Source: Balneolia bacterium (lineage in GTDB: Bacteria; Bacteroidota; Rhodothermia; Balneolales; Cyclonatronaceae). From it: a stretch of DNA of 16,665 nucleotides. Under the pieces are notes generated by a model. That model made no database searches. It was not told the origin of the DNA and saw nothing but the letters and a program-made list of their open reading frames with translations. A program made the translations under genes and the position numbers. Shown one piece after another: positions 1-7,863 of the stretch (position 1 is its first letter; every line of letters begins with the position of its first letter). The stretch covers positions 1-16,665 of the forward strand of contig PXDL01000240.1 in NCBI GenBank assembly GCA_003566395.1, given 5' to 3'.

Positions 1-567
1 AAACCTACCATCCGGGTTACCAATCAGGTATGGACCGTTGGGAATTTTCTATCCGTATCGCGAATTCTGGTTCTTCCTCTGCTCATTTTTCTTCATCAGG
101 CTAGCGGTGAGCAGCCAAATCTGGAAATGAAGCTGGTGGTGCTTTACATCATCCTTTCAGATTTTCTGGACGGCTATGCATCCCGTATGCTCAATCAGGT
201 GAGTGAGCTCGGCAAGTGGCTGGACCCTCTGGCAGATAAACTGTGCGCTGCCGTTCTTTTCACCTACGTATGGTGGATCGGCATGGTGCCGGACTGGCTG
301 TTCGGGCTTATACTTTTTCGTGATGTCTTTATTCTCGCCGGATCACTGATTATCAAATCAAGGCGAGGTAAACTGGCAATGTCGGTAATGACCGGTAAAA
401 TCGCCGTAAATATACTCGCGCTCTACTGGCTCGCTCTGGTTTTTCTACCCGGTATGGAGCAGTTTATTCTTGTTCTTAAATACGCCAGTGCTGCCATGCT
501 GGTGTGGTCGGGAATGGTTTATATACGGCGGGGTTATAAAATTCTGAAGGGAGCGGATTATGAGTAA
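1..567 (+). CDS. CDP-alcohol phosphatidyltransferase (PgsA-like), 5' truncated by window edge
   Basis: The frame is open from base 1 to the stop at 565-567 (188 codons) with no ATG before codon 43, so the start lies outside the window. It is a polytopic inner-membrane enzyme that transfers a phosphoalcohol onto CDP-diacylglycerol in phospholipid synthesis. The family signature is visible at fragment residues 54-79: D54, D57, G58, R62, G71, D75 and D79 with exact DX2DGX2(A)RX8GX3DX3D spacing; the usual Ala before Arg is Ser here. Hydrophobic segments lie before the motif and in the C-terminal half. The N-terminal NFLSVSRI-type segment is typical of PgsA (phosphatidylglycerophosphate synthase), but the exact alcohol substrate cannot be fixed from the sequence, so no symbol is given. 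ftsY follows 87 bases downstream. Confidence 0.88.
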   Translation, partial: KPTIRVTNQVWTVGNFLSVSRILVLPLLIFLHQASGEQPNLEMKLVVLYIILSDFLDGYASRMLNQVSELGKWLDPLADKLCAAVLFTYVWWIGMVPDWLFGLILFRDVFILAGSLIIKSRRGKLAMSVMTGKIAVNILALYWLALVFLPGMEQFILVLKYASAAMLVWSGMVYIRRGYKILKGADYE

Positions 568-598
568 TTCCCGAAGGCCGTCTCACCGCAATTAACGT

Positions 599-627
599 TT
601 TGCAATTACCTCTTACGCGGATTTTTG
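599..627 (+). promoter_or_regulatory. Candidate Bacteroidota-type promoter for ftsY
   Basis: TTTG at 599-602 and GATTTTTG at 620-627 are 17 bases apart. They resemble the Bacteroidota primary sigma factor elements (TTTG around -33, TAnnTTTG around -7), with one mismatch in the second. Transcription would begin about 20 bases before the ATG at 655. The match comes from reading by eye only. Confidence 0.3.
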
Positions 628-654
628 AAACTTCCGCAACAAGCATACATAAGC

Positions 655-1620
655 ATGAGTTTTTTTGAAAAAATAGGATTTAAGAAAAAAGAGGAGCGCC
701 TTAAGGAAGGGCTTGAAAAAAGCCGTACCGGCCTGCTCAATAAACTGGGAAAGGCGGTTGTTGGCAAAGATACCGTTGATGACGAGGTGCTCGACAATCT
801 TGAAGAAGTGTTGATAACCTCCGACGTGGGCGTTCAAACCACGCTTACCATCATTCGCCGCATCGAAGAGCGGGTTAAACGCGATAAATACCTGAATACC
901 GGCGAGCTGAATCAGATTCTCAGGGAAGAAATTATCGGATTGCTTCGGGAAACCGACAAAGACAAGCCGTCCGCTTATGATGCCGAAACACCGGCCAAAC
1001 CACATGTAATTATGGTAGTGGGAGTGAATGGCGTTGGAAAAACCACCACGATCGGAAAATTGGCCTGGCATTATAAACAAGCCGGAAAATCGGTGATGCT
1101 GGGAGCCGCCGACACCTTTCGGGCAGCAGCGGTAAATCAGCTTAAAATCTGGAGTGAACGGGCAAATGTGCCCATCATTCAGCAAGGGCAGGGTGCCGAC
1201 CCGGCGGCGGTAGCTTTCGACTCGGTGGCCTCAGCTAAGTCTAAAGGAGCAGATGTGGTGCTGGTGGATACAGCCGGACGCCTTCACAACAAAAAAGGCC
1301 TGATGGATGAGCTGACCAAAATAAAGCGCGTAATGGGTAAAGTGGTACCCGGCGCTCCCCACGAAGTTATTCTCGTCCTCGATGCTTCAACCGGGCAAAA
1401 CGCCATGCTTCAGGCCAAAGCGTTTACCTCGGCCGTGGATATTACCGGGCTGGCCCTTACCAAACTCGACGGCACGGCCAAGGGAGGCATTGTGATCGGA
1501 ATTTCGTCGGAGCTGGATGTTCCCGTAAAATACATCGGCGTAGGTGAACAGGTGGCCGATTTGCAGATTTTCGACCGGGTGCAGTTTGTGCATGCTCTGT
1601 TTGATAAAGCAGCCGTTTAA
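655..1620 (+). CDS. ftsY: Signal recognition particle receptor FtsY
   Basis: SRP-receptor GTPase that docks ribosome-SRP complexes at the inner membrane for co-translational insertion of membrane proteins. The 321-residue protein has a short N domain (about residues 1-100) and an NG GTPase domain. All G motifs are present: GVNGVGKTTT from residue 123 (P-loop), DTFRAAA from 153, DTAGR from 205, TKLDG from 269 and GVGEQVADLQ from 295. The N-terminus MSFFEKIGFKKKEERL is the short amphipathic form, without the long acidic A domain of E. coli. The frame also allows a TTG at 625, but that codon overlaps the candidate promoter and the ATG at 655 gives the expected N-terminus. No Shine-Dalgarno sequence is visible. 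Confidence 0.97.
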   Translation: MSFFEKIGFKKKEERLKEGLEKSRTGLLNKLGKAVVGKDTVDDEVLDNLEEVLITSDVGVQTTLTIIRRIEERVKRDKYLNTGELNQILREEIIGLLRETDKDKPSAYDAETPAKPHVIMVVGVNGVGKTTTIGKLAWHYKQAGKSVMLGAADTFRAAAVNQLKIWSERANVPIIQQGQGADPAAVAFDSVASAKSKGADVVLVDTAGRLHNKKGLMDELTKIKRVMGKVVPGAPHEVILVLDASTGQNAMLQAKAFTSAVDITGLALTKLDGTAKGGIVIGISSELDVPVKYIGVGEQVADLQIFDRVQFVHALFDKAAV

Positions 1621-1650
1621 AAGCTGTAACCCGAGCACATAAAAACGGCT
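1611..1650. repeat. 8-bp inverted repeat across the ftsY stop codon
   Basis: AGCCGTTT at 1611-1618 and AAACGGCT at 1643-1650 are perfect inverted arms with a 24-base loop. The left arm is in the last ftsY codons. There is no clear T-run after the right arm, so this is at best a weak terminator or an mRNA-end stabiliser. Confidence 0.3.
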
Positions 1651-1719
1651 TATTCATAGCTTAAATCCGCATCGAAGTCAGTATGCGCGTGCTTTTGTGA
1701 ACTATGAAATGTGAAATTT

Positions 1720-4395
1720 ATGATACTCAAGCTTGCTTTAACGATGCTGCTTACGGCCGGTTCTATATCGGAAGCAGAATTCATTCCGCACGCACCGCAT
1801 CACCCTGCCGCTTCTGCAGACAGCCTCGAACACGCCAATGAGCTTGTAATCGAGGCGCAACAAGCCCGGAACGCCGCCGAATATGAACGCGCAGAGGATC
1901 TTCTTGGAGAGGTCCGGCCCTACGTGAACACGCTTGAAGATTGGACCCTCACCTACCGATTCCATACCGAGAGCGGTCATCTGAATCGTGTACTTGGCCG
2001 GTATTCGGAAGCCCGAACTCATTTCAACACCCTGCTGGATACGTACGGAGATGAGCATGTCCGGGAAAAGGCCGTCACCCTGAATAATATCGCCGTGGTT
2101 TATCTCAACGAAGACAAGCTTGAGGACGCCATAAAATACCAAAGGCAGAGCCTCGAATACCGTTATCAGGTAAGCGAACGCCGGGAAGTCGGGCTGGCCG
2201 TCACCTATTTTTCGTTAGGGCGCAGCCTCTACCAGCAGCGACGGCCTGAAGAGGCGAACCGGTATTTTAATCGCTCCCTTGAATATATGGAAGCCTTCGA
2301 ACACCCGGCCCTGCGGTTTAATGTGCTAAACAGTCTCGGTGATCTGCAATCTCATTTCGGCAATTTGGACGGAGCCAATCTCTACTATGAAGAAGCCAGA
2401 GAGCTTGCCGAAACTCTCGGGCCGCGTGAACAGGCACAAATTTTGATGGATTTGGGTACCAACAATTTCCTCCTGGGCGATATAGAGAAAACCGAGGAGT
2501 TGTACGCACTGGCTATGGAACACTTCAGGGAACTGAACATCCCGTTTTCAGTGCCGGCTTATCTGCGGGTTGTCGATTTAAATCTCAACCGCCATAATAT
2601 TGAAGACGCCCGGTTCTGGATTGATGAAACGCTGGAGCGCCTTGAACGCTTTCCCGGAAAATTGCACCGCGCGACCCTGTATGAATATCAGGGGCTTTAC
2701 CATTATTTGATTTATGAGCACGATACTGCGGATCGCAAATTCAGGAAAGCCATCGAAACGTATCGCTCTGTTCCAGGTTACAGACTCTGGCCGAACGTGT
2801 ACTGGAACAAAGCGTTTAATATGATGGAAATAGATCAGGACGAAGGGTTCAGGCTGGCAGAAGAGGCTCGTTACATCACCGAACAGCACCGGATGCACAT
2901 CGCTGTGAGCGGAAATATCCGTGCGGAAGCATTTCAGGGTATCAGCGATTTTTACGCACGCCTTGCGCGCCGGTACATAGAAGCGGGCAATGCGGCCGAT
3001 GCGTTCAGGGTAATGGAACAATCCAAATCCAGATCATTCGCCGAAGACCTCACGCTAATGCCTCACTTGATCGGCGAAATACTGGATGAAGCCGAACGCG
3101 AACAGCACCAGCAAATTCGCAGCGAAATGATCCGCCTCGAAAACCAAACCCTGCGTAAGGATGATTCTCCGGAACGCAGAGAAATGATGCGGAGAATCGA
3201 AGACCTCGGTTTAAGGGGAGAAAGTCTTTTACGAGATGCGCTAAGCCGCCAACCTGATGTGAACCGCTTCTTCTCTCCCGAAATCAGCACGCTTGATGAA
3301 GCACGCGCTTCGCTTCCGCCGGGCACAATCGGACTGCACCTTAGTGTCTCCAACGACGGCCTCACAGGGTTGATGTTCAGTGAAGACCATGTTGAGAGCT
3401 GGGTGAAAGACCTCACCCCGAATGAAGCCGCCGAACTCACCGAAACGCTCCGGACCTCCATTTCGGAGCGCCGGGACAGGGAGGAAATCAACCGGCTCCT
3501 TGCATCCGCATCCGAGCGGCTTTTTTCAAAAACGGCCCTCGATATGCTTGAACGCTCCGAGATGCTGCTCGTTTCAACCGACGGAGCCCTGGCCTACCTT
3601 CCGATGGAAGCACTGCGTCCGAACGACGCCTTCTATCTCATCGAACGCATGCCGGTTGTTCAGACACCCTCGTTCACCGTACGAAAACTCCTTGCGCAAC
3701 GCATGGAGAACCGTCCCTTCTCCGGGCGGGCACTCGCCGTTACCAGTCCCGACTATACCGAAAACCCTGATGTGGCCCCTGCTTATGTGCGTAGCGAGGC
3801 CGTATTCAGACCGCTGCCGTTCAGCCGGCTCGAAGGAGACTGGGTGAGCACCTATTTTCCCGGTGAAACGGACGTACTCACCGGTCCGGATGCCCGTGAG
3901 TTTACGATACGCACCCGTGAGCTGCTGGGCTACGATGTGCTTCATTTTGCCGCACACGGAATCCTGGATGAACGCAACCCGCGCTACAGCGGAATCGTGC
4001 TTTCTCTGCCAGAAGAACCTGATGAGCTGGATGACGGCTTTCTGCGCACCTCGGAAATTTATACTCTTGAACTTGATGCCGAGCTGGTTGTACTCAGCGC
4101 ATGTAATACCGGAATCGGACGGTTGATCAGCGGAGAAGGGGTGCTTGGTTTTCAGCGGGCGTTTATGTTTGCCGGCTCTGGCTCGGTTGCCGTGACTCTC
4201 TGGAGTATTGAGGATCGCAGCACGGCCGTTCTTATGCGAAATTTCTACCGCTATCTGAGCGAGATACGAGGCGAAGGAGATCCCCATCATACCGATTATG
4301 TGCAGGCCTTACGCCGGGCCCGGCTGGATTTACTGAATCAGCGCGGTTACAGCCATCCCGTTCACTGGGCGTCGTTTGTTTTCACGGGCATCTGA
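1720..4395 (+). CDS. Exported TPR-CHAT domain protein (caspase-like fold)
   Basis: An 891-residue protein with a hydrophobic N-terminus (MILKLALTMLLTAG, then Ser/Ala-rich) that reads as a Sec signal peptide, so it probably acts in the periplasm or at the envelope. Residues about 25-440 form a run of TPR-like helix pairs (for example LGRYSEARTHFNTLL and LEDAIKYQRQSLEY), a protein-interaction scaffold. A charged helical linker follows. The C-terminal 300 residues are a CHAT domain (caspase HetF associated with TPRs), with the presumed catalytic His746 in HFAAHG and Cys795 in SACNTG, followed by the typical GEGVLGFQRAFMFAGSGSV block. Both dyad residues are intact, so it may be an active cysteine peptidase; its substrate is unknown. 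A GTG at 1711 would add three residues (MKF); ATG 1720 is chosen. It is convergent with the next gene. Confidence 0.9.
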   Translation: MILKLALTMLLTAGSISEAEFIPHAPHHPAASADSLEHANELVIEAQQARNAAEYERAEDLLGEVRPYVNTLEDWTLTYRFHTESGHLNRVLGRYSEARTHFNTLLDTYGDEHVREKAVTLNNIAVVYLNEDKLEDAIKYQRQSLEYRYQVSERREVGLAVTYFSLGRSLYQQRRPEEANRYFNRSLEYMEAFEHPALRFNVLNSLGDLQSHFGNLDGANLYYEEARELAETLGPREQAQILMDLGTNNFLLGDIEKTEELYALAMEHFRELNIPFSVPAYLRVVDLNLNRHNIEDARFWIDETLERLERFPGKLHRATLYEYQGLYHYLIYEHDTADRKFRKAIETYRSVPGYRLWPNVYWNKAFNMMEIDQDEGFRLAEEARYITEQHRMHIAVSGNIRAEAFQGISDFYARLARRYIEAGNAADAFRVMEQSKSRSFAEDLTLMPHLIGEILDEAEREQHQQIRSEMIRLENQTLRKDDSPERREMMRRIEDLGLRGESLLRDALSRQPDVNRFFSPEISTLDEARASLPPGTIGLHLSVSNDGLTGLMFSEDHVESWVKDLTPNEAAELTETLRTSISERRDREEINRLLASASERLFSKTALDMLERSEMLLVSTDGALAYLPMEALRPNDAFYLIERMPVVQTPSFTVRKLLAQRMENRPFSGRALAVTSPDYTENPDVAPAYVRSEAVFRPLPFSRLEGDWVSTYFPGETDVLTGPDAREFTIRTRELLGYDVLHFAAHGILDERNPRYSGIVLSLPEEPDELDDGFLRTSEIYTLELDAELVVLSACNTGIGRLISGEGVLGFQRAFMFAGSGSVAVTLWSIEDRSTAVLMRNFYRYLSEIRGEGDPHHTDYVQALRRARLDLLNQRGYSHPVHWASFVFTGI

Positions 4396-4434
4396 ATCTT
4401 GTCAGAAGCCATCACCCTGAAACACACCAAGCTC

Positions 4435-5298
4435 TTACTGTACCCGCGTGCTCTCAAGCAGCGAAAGCAGTTTTCCGAGCCTTTCAGCTTTGATGTTTTC
4501 GTTCAGCTCATTATGGCCGTTAATCAGGTTCCGTAAAAAACGGGTAAACATAGAGTAGGGCGATGCGGATTCGTAGTACTGATCATACACTTTAATGCCG
4601 CTTTTCCTCAAAAACTGATTGCACTGCTCCCGCGAAAGCACCGCGCCGTTGTTAAACGGATCTATGAGAAGATGCTCGTTGTTGACCGTCACAAATTTCA
4701 CCAGAAAATGAAGCGGCATATTTACTCCGTGGAAGGGAAGCTGCAGGCGCCGGCCGGTAAACAGTATGATGAATGCCAGCGAAAGCGGTATGCCCGTGCG
4801 GGTGTTGAGCACATGATGAAGGTAAGTATTCCTCGGATTGAGATAATCACCCTGGCAGCCGTCGAACCCCTGACGCGTGTAGAGGTGGCCGATCAACGCT
4901 TGCATTTTTTTCCGTTCCGATTCCGCTTTGTGAATATAAGGGGCGGCCTCATCGGCAAGCTGATCGAGCATTTGCACAAACGGACGGGTCCGGATGGTAG
5001 GGTTATCGAAGCGTGAAAATGTAAACACGGCATCCTCGAGATCTTCCAGACTGAAAATACCGTCTTCGGCAAGAGTTACCACATCCTGCTGAAAACTGTC
5101 GAACGTAATTCGCTGAATCGCCTCGCTCAGTGCTTCTTTCAAGTCCGGATCTTTTGTTCTGCTCTTCACCTGATCGAGCTGAGGAACAGCCGATTCACCG
5201 ATTTCCTCGAAGCGGTTCATAACCGATGAACGCACGTAAGGCTCGGGGTCGTCAAGCAGGTAGATTAAGGACGCTATTTCGTTGGGAGATTGCTGCAA
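4435..5298 (-). CDS. SirB1-like transglutaminase-fold protein with N-terminal HEAT-like helices
   Basis: A 287-residue protein. Residues about 5-65 resemble one or two HEAT repeats (IASLIYLLDDPEPYVRSSV). Residues about 80-240 match the SirB1/Transglut_core2 family: LNPRNTYLHHVLNTRTGIP, then PLHFLVKF with His197 and LIDPFNNG with Asp213. Those two residues fit the His-Asp of the papain-like fold, but I see no obvious cysteine at the usual nucleophile position, so catalysis is doubtful. The biochemical role of the family is unclear. The only start that keeps the N-terminal helices is TTG at 5298; an in-frame stop lies at 5329-5331, and the first ATG (Met27) would cut into the HEAT-like region. 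The 3' end lies 39 bases from the convergent TPR-CHAT gene. Confidence 0.85.
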   Translation of the reverse strand: MQQSPNEIASLIYLLDDPEPYVRSSVMNRFEEIGESAVPQLDQVKSRTKDPDLKEALSEAIQRITFDSFQQDVVTLAEDGIFSLEDLEDAVFTFSRFDNPTIRTRPFVQMLDQLADEAAPYIHKAESERKKMQALIGHLYTRQGFDGCQGDYLNPRNTYLHHVLNTRTGIPLSLAFIILFTGRRLQLPFHGVNMPLHFLVKFVTVNNEHLLIDPFNNGAVLSREQCNQFLRKSGIKVYDQYYESASPYSMFTRFLRNLINGHNELNENIKAERLGKLLSLLESTRVQ

Positions 5299-5589
5299 GC
5301 TGATCGTTATTCTATATGAAGGGTGGATTTACGCGAAGAAAACCCGGATTGGGTTAAAAGTCGATTACCTCAACGGAAAACATGATAAAATGGTTTGGAC
5401 GAATGCGAAACGATACGATTTGTCTTTTTTCCTGCCGGTTTCGGAGCGCTCAGGCGCTCATAACCTTTACAAGACCGGCAGCAGGTTCGCCATCATCCCA
5501 TAATAAAACCAAAATCTCTGTAAATTAGTACCTCCGAATATTACCCTCTGTTGGTGCGATAGCATTTTTGTTGAAACGAAACCTTTATT
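5299..5589. other. Divergent intergenic region, 291 bases
   Basis: It separates the SirB1-like gene (-) from the thioesterase gene (+) and must hold both promoters. CATTTTTG at 5563-5570 resembles the -7 element seen before ftsY, but no matching -33 TTTG lies at the right distance. A frame open across 5282-5503 lacks any recognisable protein features and overlaps the SirB1-like start, so it is not called. Confidence 0.4.
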
Positions 5590-5988
5590 ATGAATTTTTA
5601 CTCCCGAAAGCTGATTAAACCCGAAGATCTCAATCCCAATAACACCTTATTCGGCGGCAGCCTGTTGCGGTGGATTGATGAAGAAGCCGCCATTTTTGCA
5701 ATTTGTCAGCTCAACACCGACAAACTGGTCACCAAGTTTATATCCGAGATCAACTTTATTAATTCGGCACGGGCCGGCGATATTATTGAGATGGGTATGG
5801 AAGTGCTCAAGTTCGGGCGCAGTTCCATCACCTTTAAATGCGAGGTGAGGAACAAGTTCAACAAGCAGAAGATCATCACCATCGACAACATCGTGTTCGT
5901 CCATGTGGATGAAAACGGACGGCCCAAACCGCACGGGGTTACCACGGAAACACCTCCGGAGATCGATCAGGCGGTGGTTCCCGCCTGA
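5590..5988 (+). CDS. Acyl-CoA thioesterase, hotdog fold (YciA/BFIT type)
   Basis: A single hotdog domain of 132 residues, the usual length for cytoplasmic acyl-CoA hydrolases of the YciA/acyl-CoA thioester hydrolase group, which release free fatty acid and CoA. The family signature near the N-terminus is NPNNTLFGGSLLRWIDE, with Asn17/Asn18, Gly22-Gly23 and the likely catalytic Asp30 on the central helix. The strand FISEINFINSARAGDIIEMG and the later FVHVDENGRPKPHG are also typical. ATG at 5590 fits the family N-terminus; no Shine-Dalgarno sequence is seen. Chain-length preference cannot be told from the sequence. Only 10 bases separate its stop from that of the convergent GlmU-like gene. Confidence 0.92.
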   Translation: MNFYSRKLIKPEDLNPNNTLFGGSLLRWIDEEAAIFAICQLNTDKLVTKFISEINFINSARAGDIIEMGMEVLKFGRSSITFKCEVRNKFNKQKIITIDNIVFVHVDENGRPKPHGVTTETPPEIDQAVVPA

Positions 5989-5998
5989 TACTTTAACC

Positions 5999-7210
5999 TT
6001 AAACGGTAGAGCGTTCGGCCTTGTCGAAAATGTGACGCATCATACTGCGATATTCCGGGCTAAGCTCCACGCCGCGACGGGCCATCATGCGTTCGGCCGT
6101 CTCCATGGCCTTGTCGAATTTGTAAACATCTTCGCCCTTGTCGGTGAGCCAGCAGAATGAACGGATATGCCTGGGCGGAAACGTGCCGGTTACGATGTTA
6201 GCCGAAACCCCGCAGACCGTACCGGTTGTAAGCATAGTGTTGATTGCCGTTTTGCTGTGATCGCCCATAATGGTACCGCAAAACTGCAGGCCCGTGTCGT
6301 ACTCTTTTCCCGTTTCCCAGTTCAGAAGACGAACCGAACTGTAATTGTTTTTCATATTCGAATTATTGGTATCGGCACCGAAATTGCACCATTCACCGAT
6401 GGCCGAATTTCCCAGAAAACCGTCGTGAGCCTTGTTGGAATAGGCCTGCATCACAACATTATGAACTTCTCCGCCCACCTTACACCATGGGCCGAGCGTT
6501 GTATCCCCGTAGATTTTAGCACCCATCTTTACCACGGCGTGTTCTCCCACCGAAACGGGTCCCTGAATGAGAGAGCCGGCCATAATGTGCGCATGATCAC
6601 CTATTACAACTGGACCGCTTTCTGCATTTATTACGCATCCGGGCTCAATCTTAACCGAACTACCCGCAAATATCTGATCTTCGCCGGATACATGGACTCC
6701 CGGAAAATCGGGCAGGTGAATTTTCCGCAGCTTATTCGTCAGCAATGCACAATCTGCAAGAATTTGCGGGCCGTTTTCGCTAAATATCTGCCAGGGTGCA
6801 TCAAGCAGGGTACCGTGTTCGGTATCCCGAAAGGTGACGTCGGTGCCCGGGATATTTCCGGCTTTGAAGATAGTTGCGCTTCGTTTGCCGTCGAGCCGGA
6901 GTGCTACGGGCGTGTTTGCATGCATCAGCCCCTGATCATTGCCGAGCGAAAGGACCTCCTGCATAACATCATTATCAGGAAGGAAACGGCCGTTAATCCA
7001 GTAGCAGTCTTTGCTTTCATCAATACCGGGAGCGTCGTACACGCCCTGCATATATTCGGGCATTTGGCGGGTGACATGCCCGGCCCCGATTCTGAGACTC
7101 CATTTTTCCGAGATAGTCAGGATTCCGGTACGGATGAGGTTCGAAGGGCGAGTGAGCGTAAGAGGCATCAGCCGCATAGCTCTTGAATCATCAAAAAAAC
7201 AAAGCTGCAT
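5999..7210 (-). CDS. GlmU-like bifunctional enzyme, alternative bacterial type (TIGR03991-like)
   Basis: Predicted glucosamine-1-phosphate acetyltransferase / UDP-GlcNAc diphosphorylase, giving UDP-GlcNAc for peptidoglycan and surface glycans. Of 403 residues, about 1-180 form the nucleotidyltransferase-like half, with the signature LTLTRPSNLIRTGILTISEKW (residues about 17-37) in place of the classical GlmU LxxGxGTRM loop. Residues about 190-380 form a left-handed beta-helix of hexapeptide repeats (VVIGDHAHIMAGSLIQGPV). The stretch KAHDGFLGNSAIGEWCNFGA, with His262, lines up with the acetyltransferase active site of GlmU (HLTYLGDS...NFGAGT). This is the form known from Bacteroidota. The start is ATG 7208-7210. 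It is divergent from glmS, the first committed enzyme of the same pathway. The call is sure for the family and somewhat less so for the exact reactions. Confidence 0.88.
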   Translation of the reverse strand: MQLCFFDDSRAMRLMPLTLTRPSNLIRTGILTISEKWSLRIGAGHVTRQMPEYMQGVYDAPGIDESKDCYWINGRFLPDNDVMQEVLSLGNDQGLMHANTPVALRLDGKRSATIFKAGNIPGTDVTFRDTEHGTLLDAPWQIFSENGPQILADCALLTNKLRKIHLPDFPGVHVSGEDQIFAGSSVKIEPGCVINAESGPVVIGDHAHIMAGSLIQGPVSVGEHAVVKMGAKIYGDTTLGPWCKVGGEVHNVVMQAYSNKAHDGFLGNSAIGEWCNFGADTNNSNMKNNYSSVRLLNWETGKEYDTGLQFCGTIMGDHSKTAINTMLTTGTVCGVSANIVTGTFPPRHIRSFCWLTDKGEDVYKFDKAMETAERMMARRGVELSPEYRSMMRHIFDKAERSTV

Positions 7211-7310
7211 CAGTAACTATTTATGGTTTAAACTCGTGGTGATGTTTTTTGAATTTAAGGCATTTTCAACTAATAAAAGGGCATAATAGATGAAATTTGC
7301 CCGAAACCGC

Positions 7311-7325
7311 AGGTTAACCTTAAGG
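7311..7325. repeat. Overlapping palindromes AGGTTAACCT / CCTTAAGG
   Basis: AGGTTAACCT (7311-7320) is a perfect 10-base palindrome, overlapped by CCTTAAGG (7318-7325). They lie about 100 bases upstream of the GlmU-like start and could be an operator. There is no functional evidence. Confidence 0.3.
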
Positions 7326-7491
7326 GGCAGGATGTACGGGCCGGACACCACCCGCTTGATCTGAAAAGTTCGCCCATCCGCTCAAGTCCCCATTTTTTCA
7401 CTTACCGACTAATAAACAATATTTTACAGCTCATAGATATGCAATTCAAAGCTGTTTCATTAGCCGTTTTTTTTACGTAGATTTCACGGAT

Positions 7492-7510
7492 TCAACTTAT
7501 TTTAAGTTGA
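7492..7510. repeat. 8-bp inverted repeat, 3-base loop
   Basis: TCAACTTA (7492-7499), TTT, then TAAGTTGA (7503-7510): perfect arms in the glmS upstream region. It is AT-rich with no T-run following, so an operator is more likely than a terminator. Confidence 0.35.
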
Positions 7511-7863
7511 TGGTTAATAAAATTCTTTACAACCTTTTCTGATACAGCGTAAGAACGGGTTTCAGAAGGCTTTGACAGCCGGGAATATTGAGTTCAAGAA
7601 AAAGACTAAACGTTTGTAAAACATTTTGCTACGAAGAGATGAGTCCGAACCGCGGTTTTCCAAAGCCTCCTTTCACCACTTTTTTCTCTCCGGGTCTGGT
7701 CAAATTGTATGGTTTCCGGATTTTTCATTTCTTTGATCAATGTTTTACCGGATTTTCAATACGTTGCTATCAGAATTCAGCTATTTACGGTTGCAGGCCG
7801 TATCTGATTCCACGCTCCGGAAGCTGAAATAACTACAACCAATATCATTTACTCAACTATTTT

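Larger units (their letters stand above)
7211..7863. other. Long divergent intergenic region between the GlmU-like gene and glmS
   Basis: This 653-base spacer contains no convincing gene. A frame of 79 codons at 7588-7827 starts with TTG and gives a Cys/Phe/Pro-rich product unlike a protein domain. The region holds overlapping palindromes at 7311-7325, a tight inverted repeat at 7492-7510 and T-rich tracts. It must carry the promoters of both hexosamine genes. I do not see a glmS ribozyme-like structure, but cannot exclude an untranslated leader or small RNA. Confidence 0.5.

Noticed and set aside
3574..4290. Long opposite-strand frame of 238 codons inside the TPR-CHAT gene
   Set aside because: It lies entirely within a well-supported gene and has no domain features; a shadow of the coding strand.
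1720..4395. TPR-CHAT protein as part of a type III-E CRISPR (Craspase) system
   Set aside because: No cas7-11-like gene, reverse transcriptase or CRISPR array is present, and this protein has a signal-peptide-like N-terminus.
5282..5503. Open frame of 73 codons between the SirB1-like and thioesterase genes
   Set aside because: It overlaps the start of the opposite-strand gene and shows no protein-like features.
7588..7827. Open frame of 79 codons upstream of glmS
   Set aside because: TTG start, odd Cys/Phe/Pro-rich composition, no recognisable domain; treated as chance.
7211..7863. glmS ribozyme upstream of glmS
   Set aside because: No recognisable conserved core or pseudoknot could be read near the start codon, and the element is typical of Firmicutes.
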